A stretch of 44,276 bases of DNA from contig JAZLJD010000055.1 of NCBI GenBank assembly GCA_045617725.1, positions 1 through 44,276 of the forward strand. Reading direction: 5' to 3'. Positions within the stretch are counted from its first letter, which is position 1, and every line of letters starts with the position of its first letter. The notes under the pieces were generated by a model, which was not told the origin of the DNA, made no database searches, and worked only from the letters and a program-made list of their open reading frames with translations. This DNA comes from JAZLJD01 sp045617725. GTDB taxonomy: Bacteria > Bacillota > Clostridia > Lachnospirales > Lachnospiraceae. The position numbers were made by a program, and so were the translations under genes. Shown here piece by piece: positions 22,875 through 30,429 of this stretch.

Positions 22875-23148
22875 CGCTGTGGCATGATAGCTGTGAAGCG
22901 TGAGGTTGCTGCCCGCCCTGTCGAGGCAGGTTTTCCGTGGAGCGAATGTCAAGAAGAGCCTTTAGGCTCGAGAAACTGGCGACAAGTCACTGTATACATT
23001 ACAGAATGTCTACCATTGAGGTAGAAACAAACGTGTAGTTGTACTGCGCGATTTTATTAAGAGCGAGTAGGAAACACACGGTTAAGTGTACAGTCACCAA
23101 GCTTGTCGTACTTATTTAAAAAAGTGCGAAAAGGAGGCGACTTTTTTT
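22875..23148 (+). promoter_or_regulatory. structured S10 operon leader
   Basis: This gene-free stretch folds into a multi-helix RNA. A long-range helix joins CGACAAG (22980-22986) to CTTGTCG (23102-23108) and ACTGTA (22989-22994) to TACAGT (23089-23094). Inside are CTAC/GTAG, CGTGT/ACACG and TACTGCGC/GCGAGTA hairpins. Upstream are CCTG/CAGG and GAGCC/GGCTC hairpins. It ends in the terminator-like hairpin over the rpsJ SD. In E. coli the S10 leader is controlled by L4; whether L4 acts here is unknown. Confidence 0.6.
23118..23148 (+). terminator. terminator-like hairpin containing the rpsJ ribosome binding site
   Basis: AAAAAAGT then CG (one bulged G) pairs with CGACTTTTTT, with a 9-nt loop that contains GGAGG. 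The 7-T run is directly followed by the rpsJ ATG. It could act as an attenuator or a translational switch. Confidence 0.45.
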
Positions 23149-23466
23149 ATGGCAAATCAGATTATGAGAATCACCCTCAAGGCATACGATCATGAATTGA
23201 TTGATGCATCTGCCAAAAAAATCATCGAAACATGCAAGAAAAACGGATCTCAGGTGAGCGGACCGGTTCCTCTTCCTACTAAAAAGGAAGTAGTTACCAT
23301 CTTAAGAGCTGTTCACAAGTACAAAGATTCCAGAGAGCAGTTCGAGCAGAGAACTCATAAGAGACTCATCGATATCATCACACCGACACCCAAGACAGTC
23401 GATGCATTGCAGAGACTTGAGATGCCTGCCGGCGTTTATATCGACATCAAAATGAAGAACAAGTAA
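23149..23466 (+). CDS. rpsJ: 30S ribosomal protein S10
   Basis: 105 aa, the usual S10 length. It sits in the head of the small subunit and, as NusE, joins NusB/NusG in transcription antitermination. MRITLKAYDHELIDASAKKI at the N-terminus and the loop ending SGPVPLPTKKEVVTILRA are diagnostic. The start is ATG 23149 (MANQIMRI); an in-frame ATG at 23086 lies in the leader and would add an atypical extension. It is the first gene of the S10 operon, with its SD in the loop of the leader's last hairpin. Confidence 0.98.
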   Translation: MANQIMRITLKAYDHELIDASAKKIIETCKKNGSQVSGPVPLPTKKEVVTILRAVHKYKDSREQFEQRTHKRLIDIITPTPKTVDALQRLEMPAGVYIDIKMKNK

Positions 23467-23490
23467 ATCAAAAAAACCTTCTATTAGTAT

Positions 23491-23527
23491 GCATGGTTCG
23501 ACTTCAGGGGTCGAAAGAAATCCATGC
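23491..23527 (+). other. rpsJ-rplC intercistronic hairpin
   Basis: GCATGG/CCATGC closes an inner CGAC/GTCG hairpin. It lies just upstream of the rplC SD and has no T-tract. Confidence 0.6.
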
Positions 23528-23552
23528 CGCTGTAGAAAAACAGGAGGTAAAA

Positions 23553-24236
23553 ATGAAGAAAGCTATTTTAGCAACAAAAGTCGGAATGACTCAAATCTTC
23601 GCAGAAGACGGTTCCTTAATTCCCGTAACAGTACTTCAGGCTGGTCCTTGTGTTGTTACCCAGATCAAGACCGTTGAGAATGACGGTTACGAAGCCGTTC
23701 AGGTTGGTTTTGTTGACAAGAAAGAGAAGACTGTTAACAAAGACAAGACCGGTAAGAAAGAAGTAATCAATCGTCATGGTGTTACAAAGGCTGAAGCCGG
23801 ACATTTCAAAAAAGCCGGTGTCAGCGCCAAAAGATACGTTCGTGAGTTCCGTTTTGAGAACGCATCTGAATATGCACTTGCTCAGGAAATCAAAGCAGAT
23901 ATCTTCGCTGTAGGCGACAAGGTTGATGCTTCCGCTATTTCTAAAGGAAAAGGCTTCCAGGGTGCAATCAAGAGACTCGGACAGTCCCGCGGACCTATGG
24001 CTCATGGTTCTAAGTTCCATCGTCATCAGGGTTCCAACGGCGCTTGCTCCTCTCCTTCCAGAGTATTCAAGGGAAAAGGAATGCCCGGTCATATGGGTTG
24101 CGTAAAGGTTACCATTCAGAATCTTGAGATTGTTCGCGTAGATGCTGAGAAGAACCTGCTTCTTGTTAAGGGTGCAGTACCCGGACCCAAGAAAGCTTTA
24201 GTAACGATTAAAGAGACTACAAAGGTAGAAGCCTAA
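23553..24236 (+). CDS. rplC: 50S ribosomal protein L3
   Basis: 227 aa, slightly longer than many bacterial L3 proteins because of a charged stretch near residues 55-80. It nucleates 23S rRNA folding near the peptidyl transferase centre. Diagnostic motifs are KVGMTQIFAEDG at the start, MAHGSKFHRHQGS in the extended loop, and FKGKGMPGHMG. ATG 23553 was chosen: AGGAGG is 6 nt upstream and the protein then begins MKKAILATKVGMTQ; the longer frame from 23493 would add 20 non-homologous residues. Confidence 0.98.
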   Translation: MKKAILATKVGMTQIFAEDGSLIPVTVLQAGPCVVTQIKTVENDGYEAVQVGFVDKKEKTVNKDKTGKKEVINRHGVTKAEAGHFKKAGVSAKRYVREFRFENASEYALAQEIKADIFAVGDKVDASAISKGKGFQGAIKRLGQSRGPMAHGSKFHRHQGSNGACSSPSRVFKGKGMPGHMGCVKVTIQNLEIVRVDAEKNLLLVKGAVPGPKKALVTIKETTKVEA

Positions 24237-24245
24237 CAGAAACGA

Positions 24246-24275
24246 CCTGTAACCGCTTAGACAGACGGTTATAGG
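24246..24275 (+). other. rplC-rplD intercistronic hairpin
   Basis: TAACCG (24250-24255) pairs with CGGTTA (24266-24271), extendable by CCT/AGG across a mismatch. Confidence 0.55.
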
Positions 24276-24296
24276 GACGAAAGGAGGACCATTCAG

Positions 24297-24917
24297 ATGG
24301 CAAAAGTATCTGTTTACAATATGGAAGGCAAGGCAGTTGGCAATATTGACCTCAGTGATGCAGTGTTCGGTGTTGAAGTAAACGAGCATCTCGTTCATAT
24401 GGCAGTTGTTCAGCAGCTTGCTAATAATCGTCAGGGTACTCAGAAAGCAAAGACACGTTCTGAAGTATCAGGTGGAGGAAAGAAGCCCTGGAGACAGAAG
24501 GGAACCGGTCATGCAAGACAGGGTTCAACGAGAGCTCCCCAGTGGACAGGCGGCGGTATGGTATTCGCTCCCGTTCCTCGTGACTACTCTTTCAAGATGA
24601 ACAAGAAAGAGAAGAGAGCAGCTATTCGTTCTGCATTAACCAGCAGAGTACAGGCTGACAAGCTTATCGTAATCGACGAGCTTAAGTTTGATGAAATCAA
24701 GACCAAGAGCTTCCAGGCAGTTTTAAATAACCTTCAGGTTAAGAAAGCTCTGGTAGTAATTAAGGATAACGATCAGAACGTTGTTCTTTCCGCAAGAAAC
24801 ATTCCCGATGTTAAGACTACCAGCTCCGACATGCTTAATGTTTATGACATTATGAAGGGCGGCGTTGTAATTCTTACCAAGGACGCTGTTAAGAATATCG
24901 AGGAGGTATATGCATAA
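24297..24917 (+). CDS. rplD: 50S ribosomal protein L4
   Basis: 206 aa, normal for L4. It lines the peptide exit tunnel through the basic loop seen here as GGGKKPWRQKGTGHARQGS (about residues 60-78). In E. coli L4 also represses its own operon through the S10 leader, which makes the structured leader upstream of rpsJ relevant. SD AGGAGG lies 8 nt before ATG 24297. The stop overlaps the rplW start by one base (TAATG), coupling translation of the two proteins. Confidence 0.98.
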   Translation: MAKVSVYNMEGKAVGNIDLSDAVFGVEVNEHLVHMAVVQQLANNRQGTQKAKTRSEVSGGGKKPWRQKGTGHARQGSTRAPQWTGGGMVFAPVPRDYSFKMNKKEKRAAIRSALTSRVQADKLIVIDELKFDEIKTKSFQAVLNNLQVKKALVVIKDNDQNVVLSARNIPDVKTTSSDMLNVYDIMKGGVVILTKDAVKNIEEVYA

Positions 24918-25216
24918 TGGCTGACATTAAATATTATGACGTAATCCTCAAACCGGTTGTTACCGAGAAATCCATGTCCGGTATGAGCGACAAGAAGTAT
25001 ACTTTCCTTGTTCATGTTGATGCTAACAAGGCACAGATCAAAGAAGCAGTTGAGAAGATGTTTGCAGGCACTAAGGTAGCTTCCGTAAACACCATGAACT
25101 GCGAAGGAAAGTCAAAGAGACGCGGCGCTACTGTTGGTGTAACCGCAGCAAGCAAGAAAGCTATTGTACAGCTTACCGAAGATAGCAAGGATATTGAAAT
25201 CTTCTCAGGTCTCTAA
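24917..25216 (+). CDS. rplW: 50S ribosomal protein L23
   Basis: 99 aa. L23 lies at the exit of the peptide tunnel and is the docking point for trigger factor and SRP. The N-terminus VILKPVVTEKSM and the extended loop around MNCEGKSKRRG are typical. The start overlaps the rplD stop (TAATG) and GAGG lies just upstream inside rplD. No insertion or truncation is seen. Confidence 0.97.
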   Translation: MADIKYYDVILKPVVTEKSMSGMSDKKYTFLVHVDANKAQIKEAVEKMFAGTKVASVNTMNCEGKSKRRGATVGVTAASKKAIVQLTEDSKDIEIFSGL

Positions 25217-25224
25217 AATAAGCA

Positions 25225-25260
25225 CATCCGAAAGGATGGCACCTATACACATAAAAGTGT
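25225..25260 (+). other. rplW-rplB intercistronic hairpins
   Basis: CATCC-GAAA-GGATG forms a stem with a GNRA tetraloop (25225-25238), followed by a small ACAC/GTGT hairpin (25247-25260). Confidence 0.6.
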
Positions 25261-25290
25261 GACATCAAATAATGTAAAGGAGAAATAATC

Positions 25291-26133
25291 ATGGGAATCA
25301 AGAAATATAATCCCTATACCCCTTCCAGAAGAAATATGACCGGCTCTGATTTCTCCGAAATCACTAAGGAAACCCCGGAGAAATCCCTTTGCACTTCCTT
25401 AGCAAAAAGCGCTGGACGTAACAATCAGGGTAAGATCACCGTTAGACATCATGGCGGCGGATCCAGAAGAAAATACAGAGTCGTAGACTTCAAGCGTTAC
25501 AAAGACGGAATCAAAGCTACCGTAATCGGTATCGAGTATGATCCGAACAGAACTGCCAATATCGCATTAATCTGCTATGAGGATGGCGAGAAGGCATACA
25601 TCCTTGCTCCCGAAGGTTTAACCGACGGTATGAAGGTTATGAACGGACCTACAGCCGAAGTCAGAGTAGGTAACTGCTTACCTCTTTCTGAAATCCCTGT
25701 TGGTACCCTTCTTCACAATATTGAGTTATATCCCGGCAAGGGCGGTCAGCTTGTTCGTTCCGCAGGTATCAGCGCTCAGCTGATGGCTAAGGAAGGCAAG
25801 TACGCAACCTTAAGACTTCCTTCCGGTGAAATGAGAATGGTTCCTCTTAACTGCCGTGCATCTATCGGTGTTGTAGGTAATGGCGAGCAGAACCTTATCA
25901 ATTACGGTAAAGCAGGACGTGTACGTAACATGGGCGTTAGACCTACTGTTCGCGGTTCCGTTATGAACCCGAATGACCATCCTCATGGTGGTGGTGAAGG
26001 TAAGTGTCCTATCGGTCGTCCCGGTCCTTCCACTCCTTGGGGCAAGCCTGCTCTTGGTCTTAAGACCCGCAAGAAGAAGAAAGCTTCTAACAAGCTTATC
26101 GTAAGAAGACGTGACGGTAGAGCTATCAAATAA
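25291..26133 (+). CDS. rplB: 50S ribosomal protein L2
   Basis: 280 aa, standard for L2. It binds 23S rRNA at the subunit interface and is needed for peptidyl transferase assembly. GIKKYNPYTPSRRNMTG opens the protein, the OB and SH3-like domains fill the middle, and NPNDHPHGGGEGKCPIGRPG carries the conserved His-rich active-centre loop. The C-terminus is the usual basic tail. SD AAGGAG lies about 9 nt before ATG 25291; a 74-nt gap with two hairpins separates it from rplW. Confidence 0.98.
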   Translation: MGIKKYNPYTPSRRNMTGSDFSEITKETPEKSLCTSLAKSAGRNNQGKITVRHHGGGSRRKYRVVDFKRYKDGIKATVIGIEYDPNRTANIALICYEDGEKAYILAPEGLTDGMKVMNGPTAEVRVGNCLPLSEIPVGTLLHNIELYPGKGGQLVRSAGISAQLMAKEGKYATLRLPSGEMRMVPLNCRASIGVVGNGEQNLINYGKAGRVRNMGVRPTVRGSVMNPNDHPHGGGEGKCPIGRPGPSTPWGKPALGLKTRKKKKASNKLIVRRRDGRAIK

Positions 26134-26156
26134 GTGATTGATAAGGAGGAATTAAA

Positions 26157-26438
26157 ATGGCTAGATCTTTAAAGAAGGGTCCGTTCGCTGATGCAAGCCT
26201 TTTAAAGAAGGTTGATGAGATGAACGCATCCGGTAATAAACAGATTATCAAAACCTGGTCCCGCCGCAGCACTATCTTCCCGTCCTTCGTTGGACTTACG
26301 ATTGCTGTACATGACGGCAGAAAGCATGTTCCCGTATACATTACCGAAGATATGGTTGGTCACAAGCTCGGTGAGTTCGTAGTAACCAGAACCTTCCGTG
26401 GACATGGCAAGGATGAAAAGAAATCCAAAGTTAAATAA
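26157..26438 (+). CDS. rpsS: 30S ribosomal protein S19
   Basis: 93 aa. S19 pairs with S13 in the head of the small subunit and contacts the A-site finger. ARSLKKGPFADASLLKKV and the FPSFVGLTIAVHDGRKHVPV core are diagnostic. SD AAGGAGG precedes ATG 26157. The gene lies 23 nt after rplB and 45 nt before rplV; the latter gap holds a perfect 6-bp hairpin. Confidence 0.98.
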   Translation: MARSLKKGPFADASLLKKVDEMNASGNKQIIKTWSRRSTIFPSFVGLTIAVHDGRKHVPVYITEDMVGHKLGEFVVTRTFRGHGKDEKKSKVK

Positions 26439-26447
26439 AGATAATTA

Positions 26448-26464
26448 GTATCGCATGGCGATAC
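26448..26464 (+). other. rpsS-rplV intercistronic hairpin
   Basis: GTATCG-CATGG-CGATAC, a perfect 6-bp stem with a 5-nt loop, 20 nt before the rplV start. Confidence 0.65.
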
Positions 26465-26483
26465 GGAAAAGGAGGATTTTTCC

Positions 26484-26873
26484 ATGGCTAAAGGACATAG
26501 ATCCCAAATCAAGAGAGAAAGAAATGCGAATAAGGACACAAGACCCTCAGCTAAATTATCTTTTGCTAGAGTTTCTGTTCAGAAAGCATGCTTTGTTTTA
26601 GATGCCATCAGAGGCAAGGATGTACAGACTGCACTTGCAACACTTGAGTACAATCCCAGATATGCTTCTAAGTTAATCAAAAAGTTACTTGAATCTGCAA
26701 TTGCTAATGCAGAGAACAACAACGGAATGAATCCGGAGAATCTTTACGTAGCTGAATGCTTCGCAAATGATGGCCCGATCATGAAGAGAGTTCAACCGAG
26801 AGCACAGGGTAGAGCTTACGGAATCTTAAAGAGAATGAGCAATATTACCATCGTGCTTGATGAAAGGAGATAA
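26484..26873 (+). CDS. rplV: 50S ribosomal protein L22
   Basis: 129 aa. L22 spans the large subunit and its long beta-hairpin narrows the exit tunnel. The N-terminal extension (AKGHRSQIKRERNANKDTRP) is a little longer than in E. coli. The core SARLSF-like AKLSFARVSVQKACFVLDA and the hairpin KRVQPRAQGRAYGILKRMS are typical; this hairpin is where macrolide-resistance changes occur in other species. Strong SD AGGAGG. rpsC begins 3 nt after its stop. Confidence 0.97.
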   Translation: MAKGHRSQIKRERNANKDTRPSAKLSFARVSVQKACFVLDAIRGKDVQTALATLEYNPRYASKLIKKLLESAIANAENNNGMNPENLYVAECFANDGPIMKRVQPRAQGRAYGILKRMSNITIVLDERR

Positions 26874-26875
26874 TC

Positions 26876-27556
26876 ATGGGACAGAAAGTTAATCCTCACG
26901 GCCTGAGAGTTGGCGTTATCAAAGATTGGGATTCCAAATGGTATGCTGAATCTGAATTCGCTGATTACCTGGTTGAAGATGATAAGATCAGAAAATACCT
27001 TAAGAAGAAACTTTATGCTGCCGGTGTAGCTAAGATTGAAATCGAGCGTGCAGCAGAGAAGGTTAAGGTTATCGTATTTACCGCAAAGCCCGGCCTCATC
27101 ATCGGTAAGGGCGGACAGGACATCGAAGTTACCAAGAAGGAACTTAGCAAGATGATCGGTAAGAACGTACTTGTTGACATTAAAGAAATTAAGAGACCGG
27201 ACAGAGATGCTCAGCTCGTTGCAGAGAATATCGCTCAGCAGCTTGAGAACCGTGTATCCTTCCGTCGTGCAATCAAGTCTTCCATGAGCAGAACCATGAA
27301 GGCTGGCGCACTTGGTATTAAGGCTTCCGTATCCGGACGTCTTGGTGGTGCAGATATGGCTCGTAGAGAGTTCTACAGCGAGGGTACTATTCCTCTTCAG
27401 ACTCTTCGTGCCGATATCGATTATGGCTTCGCAGAAGCAGATACTACTTATGGTAAAGTAGGCGTTAAGGTTTGGATTTACAAGGGAGAGGTTCTTCCTA
27501 CCAAGGCCGGCGTTAAAGTAGCTTCAGCAGATTCTAAAGAAGGGAGCGACAAATAA
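26876..27556 (+). CDS. rpsC: 30S ribosomal protein S3
   Basis: 226 aa. S3 forms part of the mRNA entry channel and its helicase. The N-terminal KH domain contains LIIGKGGQDIEVTKK (GxxG loop), and the C-terminal S3 domain has ISGRLGGADMARREFYSEG-like residues. SD AAAGGAG overlaps the end of rplV. The C-terminal tail is short and charged. rplP follows after 2 nt, so the pair is almost certainly coupled. Confidence 0.98.
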   Translation: MGQKVNPHGLRVGVIKDWDSKWYAESEFADYLVEDDKIRKYLKKKLYAAGVAKIEIERAAEKVKVIVFTAKPGLIIGKGGQDIEVTKKELSKMIGKNVLVDIKEIKRPDRDAQLVAENIAQQLENRVSFRRAIKSSMSRTMKAGALGIKASVSGRLGGADMARREFYSEGTIPLQTLRADIDYGFAEADTTYGKVGVKVWIYKGEVLPTKAGVKVASADSKEGSDK

Positions 27557-27558
27557 TC

Positions 27559-27996
27559 ATGTTAATGCCTAAGAGAGTTAAACGTCGTAAACAGTTCCGT
27601 GGTTCCATGGCTGGTAAGGCGTCTAGAGGAAATCAGATTACCTATGGTGATTTCGGTATTGTTGCAACCGAGCCCTGCTGGATTAAGTCCAATCAGATTG
27701 AAGCAGCCCGTATTGCAATGACCCGTTATATTAAGCGTTTTGGTCAGGTATGGATTAAAATTTTCCCTGACAAACCTGTAACAGCAAAACCTGCTGAAAC
27801 CCGTATGGGTTCCGGAAAAGGATCCCTTGAGTACTGGGTAGCAGTTGTTAAGCCCGGACGTGTATTGTTTGAAATCGGCGGTGTTCCTGAGGAAACCGCA
27901 AGAGAAGCATTACGTCTTGCAACTCACAAGCTTCCCTGCAAGTGCAAGATCGTCGCAAAGGCTGACTTGGAAGGCGGTGCCGTAAATGAAGACTAA
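27559..27996 (+). CDS. rplP: 50S ribosomal protein L16
   Basis: 145 aa. L16 organises the A-site tRNA region of the large subunit. MLMPKRVKRRKQFRGSMAGK is the canonical N-terminus; KPVTAKPAETRMGSGKGSLE contains the conserved Arg-rich loop near the peptidyl transferase centre. The 3' end overlaps rpmC by 11 nt, in a different frame. Confidence 0.98.
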   Translation: MLMPKRVKRRKQFRGSMAGKASRGNQITYGDFGIVATEPCWIKSNQIEAARIAMTRYIKRFGQVWIKIFPDKPVTAKPAETRMGSGKGSLEYWVAVVKPGRVLFEIGGVPEETAREALRLATHKLPCKCKIVAKADLEGGAVNED

Positions 27997-28195
27997 GAAA
28001 TTTGTAGAAGAATTACAGGCAAAGACAGTAGAGCAGTTGAACGCTGATCTTACTGCAGCCAAAAAAGAACTTTTCAATCTGAGATTCCAGAATGCAACGA
28101 ACCAGTTAGACAATACTGCAAGAATTAAAGAAGTTCGCAAGAACATCGCAAGAATCCAGACCGTTATTGCTCAGAAGGCAAAGGCTCAGGCGTAG
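27986..28195 (+). CDS. rpmC: 50S ribosomal protein L29
   Basis: 69 aa, a two-helix coiled hairpin protein beside the exit tunnel near L23. ELFNLRFQNATNQLDNTARI is the diagnostic turn and second helix. Its ATG lies inside the end of rplP (11-nt overlap), with GGCGGTG-type purines but no strong SD, so it probably depends on translation of rplP. The lysine/glutamate-rich first helix is normal. Confidence 0.96.
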   Translation: MKTKKFVEELQAKTVEQLNADLTAAKKELFNLRFQNATNQLDNTARIKEVRKNIARIQTVIAQKAKAQA

Positions 28196-28220
28196 TATTG
28201 ACTAAGAAAGGAGAATCATC

Positions 28221-28475
28221 GTGGAAAGAAATTTAAGAAAAACACGTACCGGTAAGGTCGTAAGCGATAAGATGGACAAGACCATCGTTGTAGCTGTTGA
28301 AGACCATGTTAAGCATCCTCTGTACAACAAGATTGTTAAGAGAACTTACAAGCTTAAGGCACATGATGAGAACAATGAGTGCCATGTAGGCGATACCGTT
28401 AAAGTAATGGAGACCAGACCCTTATCTAAAGATAAGAGATGGAGACTGGTTGAAATCATCGAGAAAGCAAAATAA
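28221..28475 (+). CDS. rpsQ: 30S ribosomal protein S17 (GTG start)
   Basis: 84 aa, an OB-fold primary 16S rRNA-binding protein. RNLRKTRTGKVVSDKMDKTI and HPLYNKIVKRTYKLKAHDE are diagnostic, as is the ending ETRPLSKDKRWRLVEI. The start codon is GTG at 28221, supported by AAAGGAG 8 nt upstream and the conserved N-terminus; no in-frame ATG fits. The gap to rplN holds a short GATAC/GTATC hairpin. Confidence 0.97.
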   Translation: MERNLRKTRTGKVVSDKMDKTIVVAVEDHVKHPLYNKIVKRTYKLKAHDENNECHVGDTVKVMETRPLSKDKRWRLVEIIEKAK

Positions 28476-28478
28476 TAT

Positions 28479-28500
28479 GATACGACTTATGGTTAGTATC
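28479..28500 (+). other. rpsQ-rplN intercistronic hairpin
   Basis: GATAC (28479-28483) pairs with GTATC (28496-28500) across a 12-nt loop. It is weaker than the others in this operon. Confidence 0.4.
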
Positions 28501-28517
28501 TTGGAAGGAGAAATAGC

Positions 28518-28886
28518 ATGATTCAACAGGAAACCAGATTGAAAGTTGCTGATAACACCGGTGCCAAAGAGTTACTTTGCATCCGCGTTATGGGCGGTTC
28601 AACCAGAAGATATGCCAATATTGGCGATGTTATCGTCGCTTCCGTTAAGGATGCAACACCCGGTGGCGTTGTTAAAAAAGGCGACGTAGTTAAGGCTGTA
28701 GTTGTTCGTTCCGTAAAGGGCGCACGCCGTAAGGACGGTTCCTACATCCGTTTCGATGAGAATGCAGCAGTTATTATCAAAGACGACAAGACCCCTAAGG
28801 GTACTCGTATCTTTGGACCGGTAGCAAGAGAGCTTCGTGATAAGCAGTTCATGAAGATCGTATCCCTTGCTCCCGAAGTACTGTAG
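28518..28886 (+). CDS. rplN: 50S ribosomal protein L14
   Basis: 122 aa. L14 forms part of the inter-subunit bridge and is the docking site of the silencing factor RsfS. MIQQETRLKVADNTGAKELL and RGTRIFGPVARELRDK-like C-terminal residues (GTRIFGPVARELRDKQFMKI) are diagnostic. Good SD AAGGAG. rplX starts 10 nt after its stop; the intervening AGGAGG serves rplX. Confidence 0.98.
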   Translation: MIQQETRLKVADNTGAKELLCIRVMGGSTRRYANIGDVIVASVKDATPGGVVKKGDVVKAVVVRSVKGARRKDGSYIRFDENAAVIIKDDKTPKGTRIFGPVARELRDKQFMKIVSLAPEVL

Positions 28887-28896
28887 GAGGTGCCGT

Positions 28897-29202
28897 ATGT
28901 TAAAGATTAAGAAAGGCGATACCGTTAAGGTAATCGCAGGCAAGGATAAAGACAAAGAAGGCAAAGTAATTAGTGTAGACGTTGAAGCAGGAAAGATTCT
29001 TGTTGAGGGCGTTAACATCATTACCAAGCACACTAAACCTTCCGCAGCAAACCAGGAGGGTGGCATTGTTCAGAAAGAAGCACCCATTGACATTTCCAAC
29101 GTTATGCTTGTTGTAAAGGGCAAAGCTACCAGAGTTGGTTTTAAAGTAGAAAATGGCAAGAAAGTACGTTACGCAAAAGCAACAGGTGACGTAATCGACT
29201 AA
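28897..29202 (+). CDS. rplX: 50S ribosomal protein L24
   Basis: 101 aa. L24 starts large-subunit assembly and contains an N-terminal KOW motif (KKGDTVKVIAGKDKDKEGKV). ATG 28897 was chosen because AGGAGG lies 6 nt upstream and MLKIKKGDTVKVIAGKDK is canonical; the earlier in-frame ATG at 28867 is inside rplN. The following GGVIVxxEAPI-type motif is present as GGIVQKEAPIDISNV. Confidence 0.97.
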   Translation: MLKIKKGDTVKVIAGKDKDKEGKVISVDVEAGKILVEGVNIITKHTKPSAANQEGGIVQKEAPIDISNVMLVVKGKATRVGFKVENGKKVRYAKATGDVID

Positions 29203-29226
29203 TTCTAAGGAAGGAGGTCTAAACAA

Positions 29227-29766
29227 GTGAGTAGACTGAAAGATTTATACAATGATGAGATCGTAGCTGCTATGATCAAAAAGTTCGGATATAAAAACAT
29301 CATGGAAGTTCCCAAGCTTGATAAGATTGTCATCAACATGGGCGTCGGCGAAGCAAAAGAGAACGCTAAGGCACTTGAGTCTGCAGTTAAGGATTTGGAG
29401 ACTATCTCCGGTCAGAAGGCAGTACTTACAAAGTCCAAGGGTTCTATCGCAAACTTCAAAATTCGTGAAGGCATGAATATTGGTTGTAAAGTTACTCTTC
29501 GTGGTGAGAAGATGTACGAGTTCCTTGATCGTCTCGTAAACCTTGCTCTTCCCCGTGTACGTGACTTTAGAGGCGTTAATCCCAACGCATTCGATGGTAG
29601 AGGTAACTATGCTTTAGGTATTAAGGAGCAGTTAATCTTCCCTGAAATCGAGTACGATAAGGTTGATAAGGTACGTGGTATGGATGTTATCATCGTTACC
29701 ACCGCCAAGACCGATGAGGAAGCACGTGAGTTATTAACATTATTCAACATGCCGTTTACGAAATAA
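29227..29766 (+). CDS. rplE: 50S ribosomal protein L5 (GTG start)
   Basis: 179 aa, the normal length. L5 binds 5S rRNA and contacts S13 at the central protuberance. KIVINMGVGEAKENAKALE and LPRVRDFRGVNPNAFDGRGN are diagnostic. The start is GTG at 29227 with AAGGAGG about 9 nt upstream. The stop is followed after 14 nt by the S14 gene. No anomaly seen. Confidence 0.97.
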   Translation: MSRLKDLYNDEIVAAMIKKFGYKNIMEVPKLDKIVINMGVGEAKENAKALESAVKDLETISGQKAVLTKSKGSIANFKIREGMNIGCKVTLRGEKMYEFLDRLVNLALPRVRDFRGVNPNAFDGRGNYALGIKEQLIFPEIEYDKVDKVRGMDVIIVTTAKTDEEARELLTLFNMPFTK

Positions 29767-29780
29767 TAGGAGGTAAATTC

Positions 29781-29966
29781 ATGGCTAAGACAGCAATGAA
29801 ATTAAAACAGCAGCGCGCACCTAAGTTCTCTACCAGAGAATATACCCGCTGCAGAATATGCGGACGTCCCCATGCATACTTACGCAAGTACGGAATTTGC
29901 AGAATTTGCTTCCGTGAACTCGCATACAAGGGACAGATTCCCGGTGTAAAGAAAGCTAGTTGGTAG
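29781..29966 (+). CDS. rpsZ: 30S ribosomal protein S14, zinc-binding type
   Basis: 61 aa, the short zinc form usual in Gram-positive bacteria. The Cys4 zinc site is CRICGRPH...CRICFREL (two CxxC pairs), with the C-terminal ending GQIPGVKKASW. It sits in the 30S head near S3 and S10. SD TAGGAGG precedes ATG 29781. No zinc-independent S14 paralogue is seen in the window. Confidence 0.98.
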   Translation: MAKTAMKLKQQRAPKFSTREYTRCRICGRPHAYLRKYGICRICFRELAYKGQIPGVKKASW

Positions 29967-29989
29967 AATAGTAAAGGAGGCAAAATCAA

Positions 29990-30391
29990 ATGACTATGAG
30001 CGATCCTATTGCAGATATGCTTACAAGAATTCGTAATGCCAATACTGCAAAGCATGATACAGTTGATGTTCCTGCATCTAAGATCAAGAAATCCATTGCT
30101 CAGATTCTTCTGGACGAAGGATATATTAAGAAGTACGATATCGTTGAGGAAGGCGGCTTTGAGGTTATTCGCATCAGCTTAAAGTATGAGAATGACAAGA
30201 AGGACAAGGTTCTTACCGGTATCAAGAGAATTTCCAAACCCGGTCTGCGTATCTACGCAAGCAAAGATGAACTTCCTAAGGTTCTTGGTGGTTTGGGTGT
30301 TGCTATTATCTCTACCAATAAGGGTGTTATCACCGACAAGCAGGCTCGTGAGCTTCAGGTTGGTGGCGAAGTAGTAGCATTTGTTTGGTAA
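29990..30391 (+). CDS. rpsH: 30S ribosomal protein S8
   Basis: 133 aa. S8 binds the central domain of 16S rRNA and, in E. coli, represses the spc operon by binding near rplE. DPIADMLTRIRNAN and the C-terminal GVITDKQARELQVGGEVVAF are diagnostic. ATG 29990 is 9 nt after AAAGGAGG; the next ATG (29996) gives the more classical MSDPIADM and is an alternative. The gap to rplF has no clear hairpin. Confidence 0.97.
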   Translation: MTMSDPIADMLTRIRNANTAKHDTVDVPASKIKKSIAQILLDEGYIKKYDIVEEGGFEVIRISLKYENDKKDKVLTGIKRISKPGLRIYASKDELPKVLGGLGVAIISTNKGVITDKQARELQVGGEVVAFVW

Positions 30392-30429
30392 TATAAACAT
30401 TAATAACTAATAATTTAGGAGGTACGGGC

